From: Bradyrhizobium ottawaense
Lineage (GTDB): Bacteria > Pseudomonadota > Alphaproteobacteria > Rhizobiales > Xanthobacteraceae
Assembly: GCF_002278135.3 (NCBI RefSeq)
Contig: NZ_CP029425.2
Location: 7,540,001-7,604,000, forward strand
Length of the DNA: 64,000 nucleotides
Direction of reading: 5' to 3'
Made by a program: the position numbers and the translations under genes. How positions within the stretch are numbered: the stretch's first letter is position 1; each line of letters opens with the position of its first letter. Shown here in pieces: positions 1-8,898 of this stretch. The notes beneath the pieces are model-generated. The model searched no databases. It saw only the letters and a list, made by a program, of their open reading frames with translations, and was not told the origin of the DNA.

Positions 1-120
1 TCCGCGCGGAACCCATAGTTGCCGCCGGTTATGCTCGCTTAATTCGACGGCAACGTAGCGTCCGAAATTCGGGCTCCGGACGCGGACGTCGACCGCGAGG
101 TCGAGCACCTTGCCCCTCAT
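1..120 (-). pseudogene. dTDP-4-dehydrorhamnose 3,5-epimerase (RmlC) fragment, runs off the window
   Basis: An open minus-strand frame from an ATG at 120 to the window edge gives 40 residues. They contain a KVLDLAVDVR stretch, then SPNFGRYVAVELS and NRRQLWVPRG, the order found in the RmlC cupin core. RmlC makes dTDP-4-keto-L-rhamnose for surface polysaccharide. The N-terminal part of the family (receptor-like LRGLH region) is not found upstream, so this is a truncated gene or its start lies in rearranged DNA. The rest of the gene is outside the window. The assignment rests on motif resemblance only. Confidence 0.5.
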
Positions 121-198
121 TGATGGATGTCCAGACAATCGGACTCGCGGCGCACTAAGCGGAGTTGAGTGAACGCTAGTGAGGCTCGCGACAATTAA

Positions 199-1566
199 CT
201 ACATCGCCTTAAGATCGTGGAGCATGCCCGTGATCCCGTCGATGAGCTCGTCGATTTGATCCTTGTTGACGATCAGAGGTGGGCATATCGACAATGCATC
301 GTCTACATTCCGCACGATGATCCCTCGCTCGTGCAGCAACCGGCTCGCAATGCTGCCAACATCGCCCGGAGTAGTAGCGGCGACTTTCCGTTTCTTGTCC
401 AGCACCAGCTCGATTGCCGCAATAAGGCCAACGCCACGGACCTCCCCAACGAGTGGATGGTCAACGAGCGTGCGCAGCCGTTCCTGCATGTAGGCCCCGA
501 TGCGGCCAACGTTCGCAATCAGACCCCGCTCCTCGATGAGTTTGAGGTTTTCGAGCGCTACGGCGGCTCCGACCGGGTGACCACCGCCCGTGAAGCCATG
601 AGCCAGCAGTCCAACCTTATTGCTCTCGTCCGCGATTGGTTCGAACATGTAGTCATTCATTATGATCGCAGATAACGGAAAATAACTGGACGTGAGCTGC
701 TTCGACACCACGATTACATCGGGCGCGATGTTGTAGGTTTCGCAACCGAACATTTTTCCTGTCCGGCCAAAGCCGCAAATCACCTCATCAGCGACCAAAA
801 GGATGCTATGCTTTTTTAGCACACTTTGAATTTTGTCCCAGTAAGTCGGCGGCGGAACGATGACGCCGCCCGCGCCCATGACAGGCTCACCGAAGAATGC
901 TGCAATGGTATCGGCACCTTCGCGCTGAATCAGCGACTCGAGCTCCTCGGCCCGACGCGTAGCAAAGGTCTCCTCCGATTCGCCCGCACGGCTGTCCTTG
1001 TAGAAATGGGGGGAGCCCGTGTGCATAATGTTGGGGAGCGGCAGATCGAAAGAGCGGTGGTTGTCTGGAAATCCGGTCAGGCTTGCCGCACCGATCGTGA
1101 CGCCGTGATAGCCGCGCAACCGGCTGATGACCTTCTTGCGCTGAGGCTGGCCCGCTGCATTCGATCGATAGGCGATCAGCTTCAACACCGTATCGTTCGC
1201 TTCCGAGCCGGAATTTGTGAAGAACACCTTACTCATTGGCACCGGAGACATCTTCACCAGCTTCTCGGCAAGCGCGATGGAAGGCCCATTCGATCGTGAT
1301 GCGAAGGTATGATAGAATGGCAGGATTTGCATCTGGCGATGCGCGGCTTCGATAAGCCGCTTTTCGCTGAAGCCAAGACCCGCACTCCAGAGACCGGCCA
1401 TCGCATCGAGGTAGCGTTTTCCTGCCGTGTCGAAGACGTAGGGGCCCTCGCCGCGTTCAATTATGAGCGGCCCGGCCCGTTGGTGCGACCGCGCGTTGGT
1501 ATAGGCGTGAAGCTGATAGGCCACATCTCGGGCCTGTTGAGAACTGGGCAGCATGGTCGGCGTCAC
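199..1566 (-). CDS. class III (omega-type) PLP aminotransferase
   Basis: The 455-residue product has the full fold-type I class III layout. It has the FTNSGSEAND phosphate-binding region near residue 116, the ADEVICGFGRTG block near 259 with the PLP-contacting Asp, and SKQLTSS with the likely Schiff-base lysine at about 289. These enzymes move an amino group from an amine or omega-amino acid to pyruvate or a related keto acid in the cytoplasm. The length is normal for the family and no frameshift is visible. The exact substrate cannot be read from sequence. Two broken amino-acid permease genes on the same strand about 3.4 kb away may once have belonged to the same uptake and catabolism locus, but insertion sequences now separate them. 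Confidence 0.85.
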   Translation of the reverse strand: MTPTMLPSSQQARDVAYQLHAYTNARSHQRAGPLIIERGEGPYVFDTAGKRYLDAMAGLWSAGLGFSEKRLIEAAHRQMQILPFYHTFASRSNGPSIALAEKLVKMSPVPMSKVFFTNSGSEANDTVLKLIAYRSNAAGQPQRKKVISRLRGYHGVTIGAASLTGFPDNHRSFDLPLPNIMHTGSPHFYKDSRAGESEETFATRRAEELESLIQREGADTIAAFFGEPVMGAGGVIVPPPTYWDKIQSVLKKHSILLVADEVICGFGRTGKMFGCETYNIAPDVIVVSKQLTSSYFPLSAIIMNDYMFEPIADESNKVGLLAHGFTGGGHPVGAAVALENLKLIEERGLIANVGRIGAYMQERLRTLVDHPLVGEVRGVGLIAAIELVLDKKRKVAATTPGDVGSIASRLLHERGIIVRNVDDALSICPPLIVNKDQIDELIDGITGMLHDLKAM

Positions 1567-1879
1567 ATCATCGGTTCAGAATTGGATAGGGACCGGAGCA
1601 TCATGTGGGGAAGCGCCGGTCCGTTTCCGGCTTCTCTGGGCCTTGCGATAGTCGTCGTTGACGATCGCTTTAAAGGGATTCGCTTTTGCCTATGCCTGAC
1701 CACAGGCTTAACTGGCGGCGCGACGCACTGTCTGGAAGTGATCACAGAAAGGTGACGATGTTCAGCACGACAAAGCGTCGGATTTCCGGGACGCGTTAGT
1801 CGCCGACGGGAGCTTCCATCAAACTGCCGGCGGCGTTCAGGCCGTAGAGAGTCGGTGGTCGTAGCGCCGTGGACCGCGG

Positions 1880-2066
1880 TTACGTATTCGAGCCCACCAC
1901 GTTCAGGCCGTCCGCTCCGCTAAAGGCCAGCGTGTCATGTGTGTTTAGCACGTTATCCCAGCTGCTGCCGCGCGTCGTCACGGACTGGTTGGGCTCCGAG
2001 CCAACACGCGTGATGAGTAACACTGTAAGCAACAACCCGCTCTGATTGACCAGTTTCTTGTGGGCC
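1880..2066 (-). CDS. hypothetical 62-residue reading frame
   Basis: A short frame starts at an ATG preceded by a good ribosome binding site (AAGGAG eight to ten bases upstream). The product begins with a basic stretch and a short hydrophobic run (GLLLTVLLIT), so it could be a small exported peptide or the truncated N-terminus of a secreted protein. I recognise no family. It sits in the 600-base interval between the aminotransferase and IS6 copy 1, where I see no other gene. It could equally be a chance frame. Confidence 0.25.
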
Positions 2067-2192
2067 ATCAGTGATCTCCTTGATCTGGTCGGTGTCCCGG
2101 CTTTGCGCGGTGATCTGCGACCGAGTTTGCCCCAGAATACCTTAACTCGTTGAGTTGGTCGCCTGCCAAAGCTTGTAGGCTCACTCCCAACC

Positions 2193-3016
2193 GGCACCGT
2201 CAAGTTAACGAATAGGGGTGGCCGATGGGGTAGACGACCGGCATGCCGACCGCCCGGGCCCCTCTTTATCGCCGCCATCGCTTCCCACCGGAAGTGATCA
2301 GCTATGCCGTTTGGTTGTATTTCCGGTTTCCCTTAAGCTTGCGCATGGTCGAGGAAATGCTGGCGGCGCGTGGCATTGGCGTGACCTATGAAACCGTGCG
2401 CCAGTGGGGACGGAAATTCGGCAAGCCGTTCTCCGATCGGATCCGCCAGCGCGCTCCCGCCCGCGGTGACAAATGGCATCTGGACGAGGTCGTTATCTCG
2501 ATCGCGGGCGAACAACATTGGCTCTGGCGCGCTGTCGACCAGGATGGCTTCGTTCTCGACGTCTTGATCCAGCGCCGAAGAGACTCGCGCGCTGCGCAGC
2601 TTCTCATGAAGAAGCTCTTGAAATCCGCCGGCACGCCGCCGCGCGTGATGATCACGGATAAGCTGCGTTCGTACGGCGCTGCGAGGGCGAAGATGGGCTT
2701 TCACGTCGAACATCGCCAGCACAAAGCTCTCAACAATCGGGCCGAGAATTCTCATCAGCCGACGCGGCGACGCGAGCGGATCATGACGCGCTTCAAATCG
2801 TCCCGTCAGGCTCAACGGTTTCTGTCCGTTCACGATCAGGTCGCGAACCTTTTCCACATCCCCTATGCCGGAGCCGCCACCGCCGACTTCCGTCGTGCTT
2901 CGCGCGAGCGAGCCTTTGCGACTTGGCGCGAGATCTCCATGACAAGCGCTATCGCCGAATCTCGACCTCTGAGAATCGCCGCCTTCGGCTCGGCGGTCGA
3001 TTAAGTTGACGATGCC
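2193..3016 (+). mobile_element. IS6-family element, copy 1 (apparently intact)
   Basis: The 824-bp element is bounded by matching inverted ends (GGCACCGTCAAGTTAA at the left; the complement of GGCATCGTCAACTTAA at the right) around one transposase gene. The eight bases on each side (TCCCAACC and GTTCCGGG) do not match, so no target duplication remains, as expected after IS6-type recombination between copies. Related copies lie at 8899, 14426 and 27485; this is the only one with an uninterrupted transposase. Confidence 0.85.
2243..3004 (+). CDS. IS6-family transposase
   Basis: The 253-residue protein is a DDE transposase of the IS6/IS26 type. The first catalytic aspartate is in the WHLDEV motif, the second in MITDKLRSY, and the glutamate in the NRAENSHQPTRRRER block. 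A helix-turn-helix region (ISYAVWLYFRFPLSLRMVEEML) precedes them. The reading frame is complete, unlike the other three copies in the window. It could supply transposase in trans to those defective copies; that is an inference. Confidence 0.9.
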   Translation: MPTARAPLYRRHRFPPEVISYAVWLYFRFPLSLRMVEEMLAARGIGVTYETVRQWGRKFGKPFSDRIRQRAPARGDKWHLDEVVISIAGEQHWLWRAVDQDGFVLDVLIQRRRDSRAAQLLMKKLLKSAGTPPRVMITDKLRSYGAARAKMGFHVEHRQHKALNNRAENSHQPTRRRERIMTRFKSSRQAQRFLSVHDQVANLFHIPYAGAATADFRRASRERAFATWREISMTSAIAESRPLRIAAFGSAVD

Positions 3017-3326
3017 GTTCCGGGATGCGTGGGGCGAACCGGCGCAGCGGTTCGACCTCGGGCAACCCAATCTTCCAGCCGAATTTGTTGCTCCCTATGC
3101 CGAGGCGTTCCGGGGGCATCATGCATCGTCGTCACCTAGCACGCGTCACCAATGCTGGAAAGCACTGAAGTTCTTTGCCCGCTTTCTCGCCGATAGCGGC
3201 AGGGTTCAGGCGCCGGCCGATTTGACGACCGAATTGTTCGGCCAATACTTCTTATGGCTGGACGCCTTGCCTTCCCGAACCGGCAAACCCTGTGCTCAGC
3301 TTTCGCGCTTACTGGCGGCAAGCTAA
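3017..3326 (+). pseudogene. tyrosine recombinase N-terminal (core-binding) fragment
   Basis: Immediately after IS6 copy 1 an open frame reads as an integrase N-terminal region: an all-helical segment with TRHQCWKALKFFARFLADSG and LTTELFGQYFLWLDALPSR, typical of the SAM-like core-binding domain. No catalytic domain follows. It ends abruptly next to the trb-associated DUF2274 gene on the other strand. It may be the remains of the integrase of an integrative element, cut at its left by the IS. Recognition is by resemblance and is moderate. Confidence 0.4.
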
Positions 3327-3613
3327 CGGCAATCCATCGTTGCGTCCGTTTCTTGACCTGCGTCGTGAACGCTATGACCGAGGTGCGAGCTGAGTGTATT
3401 TCGCCGTGCTTTCGCGAAGGCGCGGTCGGTCGCCATGCGACGCTCGATCATCGGCGCAATCAGTTTAGCAGGCTCGGTCCGCGTCATCAGACCTACGCTA
3501 TGCGTCAGGATCTCGGCGTAGCTTCTGAGATCCCTAAAGACCGCCGCCGGCAGCTCGGTCGTGAGCTTGACTGGCTTGTCGTCTTCAAGCGGCCCAAGCT
3601 TGAGCTTCGTCAT
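3323..3613 (-). CDS. DUF2274 protein of the trb conjugation operon
   Basis: The 96-residue product (MTKLKLGPL then DDKPVKLTTELPA) matches the small DUF2274 protein that is usually the last gene of alphaproteobacterial trb type IV secretion operons, directly after trbI. Its ATG overlaps the stop of the trbI remnant, preserving that arrangement. Its function is not known. The C-terminal tail after about residue 75 does not look conserved and runs into the integrase fragment, so the 3' end is probably fused to foreign DNA. Confidence 0.65.
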   Translation of the reverse strand: MTKLKLGPLEDDKPVKLTTELPAAVFRDLRSYAEILTHSVGLMTRTEPAKLIAPMIERRMATDRAFAKARRNTLSSHLGHSVHDAGQETDATMDCR

Positions 3614-4070
3614 GGCGCTCCTCCATTGCTGTAGGGCGCCAGCACCAAATCGCGCGTGCCGATCACGCGGACCGGAAACCTGGCCGGATGGTCAGCGTCG
3701 GCTGGATGTTGAGCTGACGCTGCACGACCAATTGGCCGGTCTGGCTGATGCTGATGGACGCACCGCTACGGATCGCTTGAACGAGGTTGTTCTCATTTGG
3801 CTCGTGCCGCCTCTGCTCCGACGCTGAGCATGGTCGAGAGAACGGCGGCCTTGAATAGCATGCCCCAGTGGTTGTCGACATCGTCCTCGAGTCCGGCATA
3901 ACCACCACTGTCGGCGCCCGGCTGGCGCTCCAGCACGATCGAGTTGCCGTCCGGTATGATGATGCGAGTCCAGACCAAGAGGATTCGACTCTGGCCGTCC
4001 GCACGGCCGCTTTTTAGGCGATGATCTGACTGGCGTGGGCGCGCTCTCGGTGCAGTTTGGGCTTTGCTTG
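3610..4070 (-). pseudogene. trbI: trbI C-terminal fragment, frameshifted
   Basis: Minus-strand translation gives the end of TrbI (VirB10-like channel protein). SRILLVWTRIIIPDG, SIVLERQPGADS and GYAGLEDDVDNHW lie in one frame; SGASISISQTGQLVVQ and LNIQPTLTIRPGFR in a second; and RVIGTRDLVLAPY in a third. At least two frameshifts therefore interrupt it. TrbI normally spans the periplasm in the mating-pair channel. The N-terminal two thirds are absent and IS5 copy A begins just beyond, at about 4074. The trbJ-K-L' remnant at the right edge of the window is on the same strand and upstream in operon order. Confidence 0.75.
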
Positions 4071-4085
4071 AACTAGGGTCCAGAC

Positions 4086-4538
4086 TCAATTGAGCCAATA
4101 TGCGACGAGAGCGGCGAGATGAACAGCGGCCAAAAAATTACGGGCGAGCTTGTCATATCGCGTGGCGATGCGCCGGAAGTCCTTGAGCCTGCAAAAGCAG
4201 CGTTCGATGACATTTCGTCCTTTGTAGGCGCGTTTTTTGAAGCGATGGATGACGACACGGTTAGATTTATTGGGGATTACGGGCTTGGCGCCACGACGAA
4301 TGATTTCGCCGCGAAGCTTGTCGCCATCATACCCTTTGTCGGCGAGGAGCACGCTCATGGGTGGCGCGAGCGCCAGGACATCGGGAGCCGCAGCGATATC
4401 GGCATCCTGGCCTGGAGTCAGATGCAGGACGACCGGCCGGCAGAGCGGATCGCTCAGCGCATGGATTTTTGTCGTGCGGCCTCCGCGCGAGCGGCCGATT
4501 GCTTGATTGTGCTCCCCCCTTTTCCGCCGGAGGCACAC
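4086..4538 (-). CDS. IS427-type transposase OrfB, copy A
   Basis: The second frame provides the remaining DDE residues. These are the aspartate in LLADKGYDGD and the glutamate in RNVIERCFCRLKDFRRIATRYDK, the usual IS5-family Y-(2)R-(3)E-(6)K signature. The frame-start methionine lies inside the orfA overlap and is probably not used; translation most likely enters by frameshift from orfA. Confidence 0.85.
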   Translation of the reverse strand: MCLRRKRGEHNQAIGRSRGGRTTKIHALSDPLCRPVVLHLTPGQDADIAAAPDVLALAPPMSVLLADKGYDGDKLRGEIIRRGAKPVIPNKSNRVVIHRFKKRAYKGRNVIERCFCRLKDFRRIATRYDKLARNFLAAVHLAALVAYWLN

Positions 4539-4846
4539 CGGTGAGCTTTAATCGAGGTCGAGTCGAGCGACAGTACGACGCCGTCTTCGCCAGGCTTGGC
4601 CAGCGCTTCGAAGATTGCGCACCATCGTCCTCGCTTGGCCCAGCGATTGAAGCGATTGTAGATCGTCGTGTAAGGGCCGTATTCACGTGGACAATCACGC
4701 CATCGTGCACCCGATTGCAGCATGTGAATGATGCCGCTGACGATGCGTCGGTCGTCGTCCCGATCCGGCCCCGTCAGTCCCCTCGGCAGATGCGGTTCGA
4801 TACGCGCCCATTGCCTGTCGTTCAGCCAAAACAAACCAGCGCGCAT
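4454..4846 (-). CDS. IS427-type transposase OrfA, copy A
   Basis: The 130-residue product carries the N-terminal DUF4096-type region (WLNDRQWARIEPHLP, YGPYTTIYNRFNRWAKRG) and the first catalytic aspartate in LSLDSTSIKAHR. It overlaps orfB by about 80 bases in another frame. IS427-group elements make the full transposase by ribosomal frameshifting in this overlap, so the two frames should be read as one gene. Confidence 0.85.
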   Translation of the reverse strand: MRAGLFWLNDRQWARIEPHLPRGLTGPDRDDDRRIVSGIIHMLQSGARWRDCPREYGPYTTIYNRFNRWAKRGRWCAIFEALAKPGEDGVVLSLDSTSIKAHRCASGGKGGSTIKQSAARAEAARQKSMR

Positions 4847-5011
4847 TCTCTCGCCCCCGAATCAACACGTAGGCAAGAGAATCACGTGGCGCTATTTAGG
4901 TACAGACCCTAGAACATGTCTCCGCGCAAAGCGCTCGATGGAGTCGAGCGGGTTCGCTCAAACGGCGCAATTGCCTTTCCCTAGAAGGTTTCGATCGACT
5001 AGGAATTGTTT

Positions 5012-5674
5012 TCAGACTCGAAGACAGCGTTCGATTATACTGGCCAGCCCGCTCAACGCGTAGCAGATCACAAAGAATATGCTCAGCACGCCCAGATAGA
5101 TCTCGATGGCGTGTGAGTCTCCGGTTCCGACATACGCTAGTCTTTCTATCATTTGACGCGCCGATCCCAAGAGATCCGACACCCCAACAACGGACGTCAG
5201 TGCACTCGCCTGGACGAGAACGGTGAGCTGCCCGACGTAGGGCGGCAACGCACGCCGAAATGCTTGTGGCAAAATGACGAACACAAGCGCTTCCGTTGCG
5301 CTCAAGCCAAGCGCTCGGGCGCCCTGCTCTTGGCGATGTGGAATTGAATCCAAGGCGCCTCGAAAGACCTCACCGATGTTCGCCCCGCCCCAGAGCCCCA
5401 ATCCGATTATTGCGGCCGTGAGTGGGCCCGTGCGGAGACCAATTTGCGGAAGGGCAAAGAACACGAAGAGGAGTATCATAAGCGACGGCACGCCGCGGAA
5501 CAACTCAACGTAAAGCCGTCCGACAAAGCGCGCGAACGTGAGCGTGCTTTGCGACAGCGCCGCGATCAGGAGACCAAGGATTGTCGCCAAAATGACGGTG
5601 AGCAGCGAGATCCACAAAGTAACCAAAAGGCTCTTACCAAGGTAAAGGGTGACAGGCCAAACCCAGTTGGTCAT
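5012..5674 (-). CDS. polar amino-acid ABC transporter permease
   Basis: The 220-residue HisM/GlnP-type permease has about five membrane segments and the family EAA loop (EQGARALGLSATEALVFVILPQAFRRALPP) that contacts the ATPase. It imports an amino acid or opine together with a second permease, a binding protein and an ATPase. Its start overlaps the stop of the upstream permease (ATGA), so the two were co-transcribed. No binding protein or ATPase gene is visible in the window, so the system is incomplete here. The gene itself looks intact. Confidence 0.85.
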   Translation of the reverse strand: MTNWVWPVTLYLGKSLLVTLWISLLTVILATILGLLIAALSQSTLTFARFVGRLYVELFRGVPSLMILLFVFFALPQIGLRTGPLTAAIIGLGLWGGANIGEVFRGALDSIPHRQEQGARALGLSATEALVFVILPQAFRRALPPYVGQLTVLVQASALTSVVGVSDLLGSARQMIERLAYVGTGDSHAIEIYLGVLSIFFVICYALSGLASIIERCLRV

Positions 5675-6138
5675 TTAACTACTCCCAGCCCCGGAACCGC
5701 GAGCCTGCGCTCGAACGTACGAGACAAAGCGCTTAGGATGCTGCACCCCAGCAGGTACATGAGACAAGCGATTCCGAAGGTCTCAAACACTTTAAACGTA
5801 TCTGACACGATCCGGTTGGCGACATAGGTCAATTCCTGATAGCCGACGACGATCATGAAGGAGGACGACCTGAACTGCGTGATCGCCGTGGTTGTTGTTC
5901 CGGTGATCGCGATGCGCAACGCGATCGGGAGTGTGATGTCAAGAAAGGTCTGGAACGCCGGCAAGCCGAGAGCGCGAGCTGCCGTCACTTCGCCTTTCGG
6001 CACAGCTTCGAATGCGGCCCTGAAGACCTCCGTTTGATAAGCACCGCCCCACAATGCGAGCGCTAGCCAGGAAGTCTCGAACGGCGTCAGACGGATGCCT
6101 ATGTCGGGTAGCGCGTAGAACAGAAAGAGCTGGCTCCG
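5671..6138 (-). pseudogene. amino-acid ABC transporter permease, 5' truncated
   Basis: The frame encodes the C-terminal two thirds of a second HisQ/GlnM-type permease, with LFYALPDIGIRLTPFE, the EAA loop (VTAARALGLPAFQTFLDITLPIALR) and closing membrane segments. In-frame homology continues upstream of the only ATG (6054) to about 6138, where IS3 sequence begins. The true start has therefore been removed and the gene is probably dead. It overlaps the downstream permease by four bases. Confidence 0.75.
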
Positions 6139-6139
6139 G

Positions 6140-6484
6140 AAATCTGGACAGCGATGAGTGGAGTTTCTGCCTGACGGCGGGCAAGATTGTCCCGCGAATC
6201 AGGAGAGACGATGAGCAGACGAGCCCGCCGGCAGCACGCACTCGCATTCAAGGCCAAGGTGGCGTTAGCGGCGATCAAGGATCAAGGGCGAGATGACGCT
6301 GGCCGAGCTGGCTGAGCATTTCGACATGCATCCGAACCAGATCACGCAGTGGAAGTCCCAGCTTCAGGAAGCGGCGGCCGAGGTCTTTGGTCCTCGCGGT
6401 GGCAACAGAACGAGCGAGCCCGCGGGGGACGTGAAAACGCTGCACGCCAAGATCGGGGAGCTGACGCTTGAGAACGATTCCTAA
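6140..6484 (+). pseudogene. IS3-family element left end and frameshifted OrfA
   Basis: After an IS3-like end (CTGGACAGCGATGAG), an ATG at 6210 starts MSRRARRQHALAFKAKVALAAI. A frameshift near 6285 then moves the frame to TLAELAEHFDMHPNQITQWK, a helix-turn-helix of IS3 OrfA, and a leucine-zipper-like tail ends at a stop at 6481-6483. OrfB is missing; an IS110 remnant on the other strand follows at once. A dead fragment. Confidence 0.7.
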
Positions 6485-6690
6485 GAAACGGCAGCATCTA
6501 CTTTCGGCTCCAAGGGCAGGTGAACAAAGCCGAATGCCTTGGCACGCCGCTGCAAATTGTTGACCACTCGCGTCCGGTAGCGCGTCTCGTAGGACGAGGC
6601 CCCGGGATCGACATAGTCCATTCCGTATCGCACAGCATTGTAGAACAGAACTGCGATCTTCCGGGCCGTGGCGGTCACGGCCTTGGTCTT
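6481..6690 (-). pseudogene. IS110-family transposase C-terminal fragment
   Basis: The minus-strand frame gives TATARKIAVLFYNAVRYGMDYVDPGASSYE followed by RVVNNLQRRAKAFGF, the closing segment of IS110-type DEDD transposases. The catalytic N-terminal part is missing. Beyond it, 6690-6842 holds only scrap sequence that I cannot assign. Confidence 0.65.
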
Positions 6691-6842
6691 GCCAAAGCAC
6701 TACTGCCGCTTCACAGCATAATGGCTGATCAGCCGTCGCAGTTCAGTTTCCGCCGCTGCGGTTGAACCAATACCTCGCTCAGGCAGTTGCTTGATCCTTC
6801 GATCTGGATGAAGGACCGCGTGGTCAAGCAGCAGACGCCGCT

Positions 6843-8705
6843 TCACAGACTGAGGCCGCGTTTGTTGAGCACCGTGTCCCTCAGAGCACCCTTGATCTCG
6901 CGAGCGATGTCCTTGCTGACCTGGGGTCCGAACTCCCGCTCGGCATCCGCAACGACATCGGCCTCAGCGCCGATCAGTCCCGCTTCAACGAGCTTTTGCT
7001 TCAGTCGGCCCGGGAACTCCTCCTCCAAGGCATCGGCGAGCTTTTCCTCCATCGTGGCATGGTGTTCCGGTTCAATGCGGAGCACCACATCGTCCCAAGG
7101 TTTCCAGTCCGTCGCCAAATAGTCGGCGAACCCCGTCGCCTCCTTGCTCCGCACAGACGTCTCAGCCCTGTCAATGTCTTCCTCGGTGAGGTGAGAGTCG
7201 TAGAAGTAGTTCATGTCCGGGGCGATGTGCTGCAGCCCCAGCCGCTCGCGCAGCGTGGCCTGATAGGCAAGGTAGACCTCGATTTCGTCGACGTTGTTGA
7301 TGGTGCCGCCTGTGCGGAGCGATTGGACCTTCTCGCGCGCGATCCCCCCCAGTGCCTCCAAGCGGAACATGACACGGCCTAGATCAACGAGGGCCGCTAC
7401 CCCCTCGTTATTGTCATAGAGCCCGTTCTCGACGTTGGCGATCAGGCGCGCGGTTTGCATGCCGTTCCAGGTCAAAGTTCTGCGATCCGCGCAGCTCTCG
7501 TTGGCGTCAAGAGCAAGCTGGAAGTACTGCGCGCGCAATTGCGGGTTGGCCGCTGCCTGCCGCAGATCATTGGCCACCCCCTGCTGGAATCCTTCGTTCC
7601 CAGAGTTCACGGTATTCCGCAGCCCGTTGAGGAAGTCTGCGTATTGCTGGGCACCGGGTTCTTCTGCAAAGCTCTGCCACTTGGCCACCACCTCGGGATC
7701 GCCCTCCTTCGGATCCCCGTTGAGCCAGTCCGCTACTGCCTCGGGAAGAGACTCCGCAGCTACTGTCTCGAGAGGAAACGGCGCAACGGCGGCGTCCTCC
7801 CACTGATCTTCGTGCGTCTCAGACAAATCAAAGACGACCCTCGGGCCGGCATACCCATCGGTACTTTGGATTGTGTCCAGGTTCATCAGCATCTCCTGGG
7901 GCAGCGGATTGCCAGACACAACCACCTCCGCAGCAGCCCCCAACTGCGTTAGCAAGCCCGTGGGTAGGCTGGTTAGCTGGTTATCGTTAAGGTAAAGTCT
8001 TCCGAGACTGGTCGGGAGAGTCTCGGGCAGGCTCGTCAATTGGTTTACACCAACGTCAAGGCTTCCGAGACTGGCCGGGAGAGTCTCGGGCAGGCTCGTC
8101 AATTGGTTTACACTAACGTCAAGGCTTTCGAGCCTGGCCGGGAGGGCCTCGGGCAGGCTCGTCAATTGGTTGTTGCCGACGTTGAGGCCCTCGAGCGCGG
8201 CCGGGAGGGTCTCAGGCAGGCTGGTGAGCCGATTGCTCCACACGTCCAGCAAGGCGAGCCCGGCCGGAAGCGCGGGCAAGCTGACCAACTGATTCCCATT
8301 AACATTGAGCGAATTGAGCGCGTCAGGGAGAGTCTCGGGCAGACTGGTCAGCCGGTTGAAGGACGCGTCGAGCGAGTGGAGCCCGGCTGGAAGTGGAGGC
8401 AGGCTGGTGAGGCGCAGCATTGCAAGATTCAGATCGCCCTGATTCCAAGCATTCACTCGCCTTACAGCCTCTTGTCGATCCTCGAGCGGGTTCTGCCCCT
8501 CTTCGGCAGCCCACTCCTCCAGCATCTGGTCGTGCCCCCCCTCCGCAGGAGCAGAATCCCCGAGATTTGCCGGATCGTCAGCGGCGAGCACCGCGTGGGT
8601 CAAGACTCCAACCCACTGCGCCTCCTCACCTTCCCGGTCCTCGCGGCCGGAAGATTCGGTGCTGCCATTACCGCGCTGAGCCTGCCCTGCATCAAAGGGA
8701 TCCAT
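6843..8705 (-). CDS. nopM: NopM-type type III effector: LRR-NEL E3 ubiquitin ligase
   Basis: The 620-residue protein has the IpaH/NopM architecture. A polar, Ser/Glu-rich N-terminus without a signal peptide (1-80) fits type III export. About seven or eight leucine-rich repeats of the LxSLPxLPxxLxxLxVxxNxL type (about 95-260) bind the substrate. A C-terminal novel E3 ligase (NEL) domain follows (about 300-620), with the catalytic cysteine in NESCADRRTLTW at residue 405. Such ligases are injected into host cells and ubiquitinate plant proteins. The start is supported by AAGGAG just upstream, and a tts box lies 65 bases before it. The repeats are nearly identical to each other at DNA level, so repeat number may vary between strains. 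No frameshift is seen. Confidence 0.9.
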   Translation of the reverse strand: MDPFDAGQAQRGNGSTESSGREDREGEEAQWVGVLTHAVLAADDPANLGDSAPAEGGHDQMLEEWAAEEGQNPLEDRQEAVRRVNAWNQGDLNLAMLRLTSLPPLPAGLHSLDASFNRLTSLPETLPDALNSLNVNGNQLVSLPALPAGLALLDVWSNRLTSLPETLPAALEGLNVGNNQLTSLPEALPARLESLDVSVNQLTSLPETLPASLGSLDVGVNQLTSLPETLPTSLGRLYLNDNQLTSLPTGLLTQLGAAAEVVVSGNPLPQEMLMNLDTIQSTDGYAGPRVVFDLSETHEDQWEDAAVAPFPLETVAAESLPEAVADWLNGDPKEGDPEVVAKWQSFAEEPGAQQYADFLNGLRNTVNSGNEGFQQGVANDLRQAAANPQLRAQYFQLALDANESCADRRTLTWNGMQTARLIANVENGLYDNNEGVAALVDLGRVMFRLEALGGIAREKVQSLRTGGTINNVDEIEVYLAYQATLRERLGLQHIAPDMNYFYDSHLTEEDIDRAETSVRSKEATGFADYLATDWKPWDDVVLRIEPEHHATMEEKLADALEEEFPGRLKQKLVEAGLIGAEADVVADAEREFGPQVSKDIAREIKGALRDTVLNKRGLSL

Positions 8706-8770
8706 TTCCTGCTCCTTGTCGGACTGAGCAAATTATGCGACCTCTCGGCCCACATCGAACGTTGCAGCCT

Positions 8771-8803
8771 CTAAGACATTTAGCTTACGTCGAGCTGACG
8801 AGC
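8771..8803 (-). promoter_or_regulatory. tts box upstream of nopM
   Basis: On the minus strand the sequence reads TCGTCAGCTCGACGTAAGCT, matching the TtsI-binding consensus (TCGTCAGCTT-TCGAAAGCT...) with a few changes. It sits about 65 bases upstream of the nopM start in the right orientation. It is the most degenerate of the boxes in this window, so activity may be weaker. Confidence 0.7.
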
Positions 8804-8898
8804 GTTGAACCATGTTGAGGAAGCGATCTGCGCAATTTGTGAAGGAGTTCGGCTTCGATTCGGTGCAGCCTTTCGGCTTGAGCCAGATGAGGTCAGAG

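Larger units (their letters stand above)
4074..4911 (-). mobile_element. IS5-family (IS427-type) element, copy A
   Basis: The element is about 836 bp with inverted ends (TAGGGTCCAGAC at the left; the complement of TAGGGTCTGTAC at the right) flanked by TA. It carries two overlapping transposase frames on the minus strand. Copy B at 32871-33709 is nearly identical; I noticed one coding difference (a Lys versus Asn codon in orfB). The near identity suggests recent duplication. It abuts the trbI remnant on the left. Confidence 0.9.

Noticed and set aside
217..675. Plus-strand 152-residue frame opposite the aminotransferase
   Set aside because: It is the antisense shadow of a strongly supported aminotransferase gene, with no family motif of its own.
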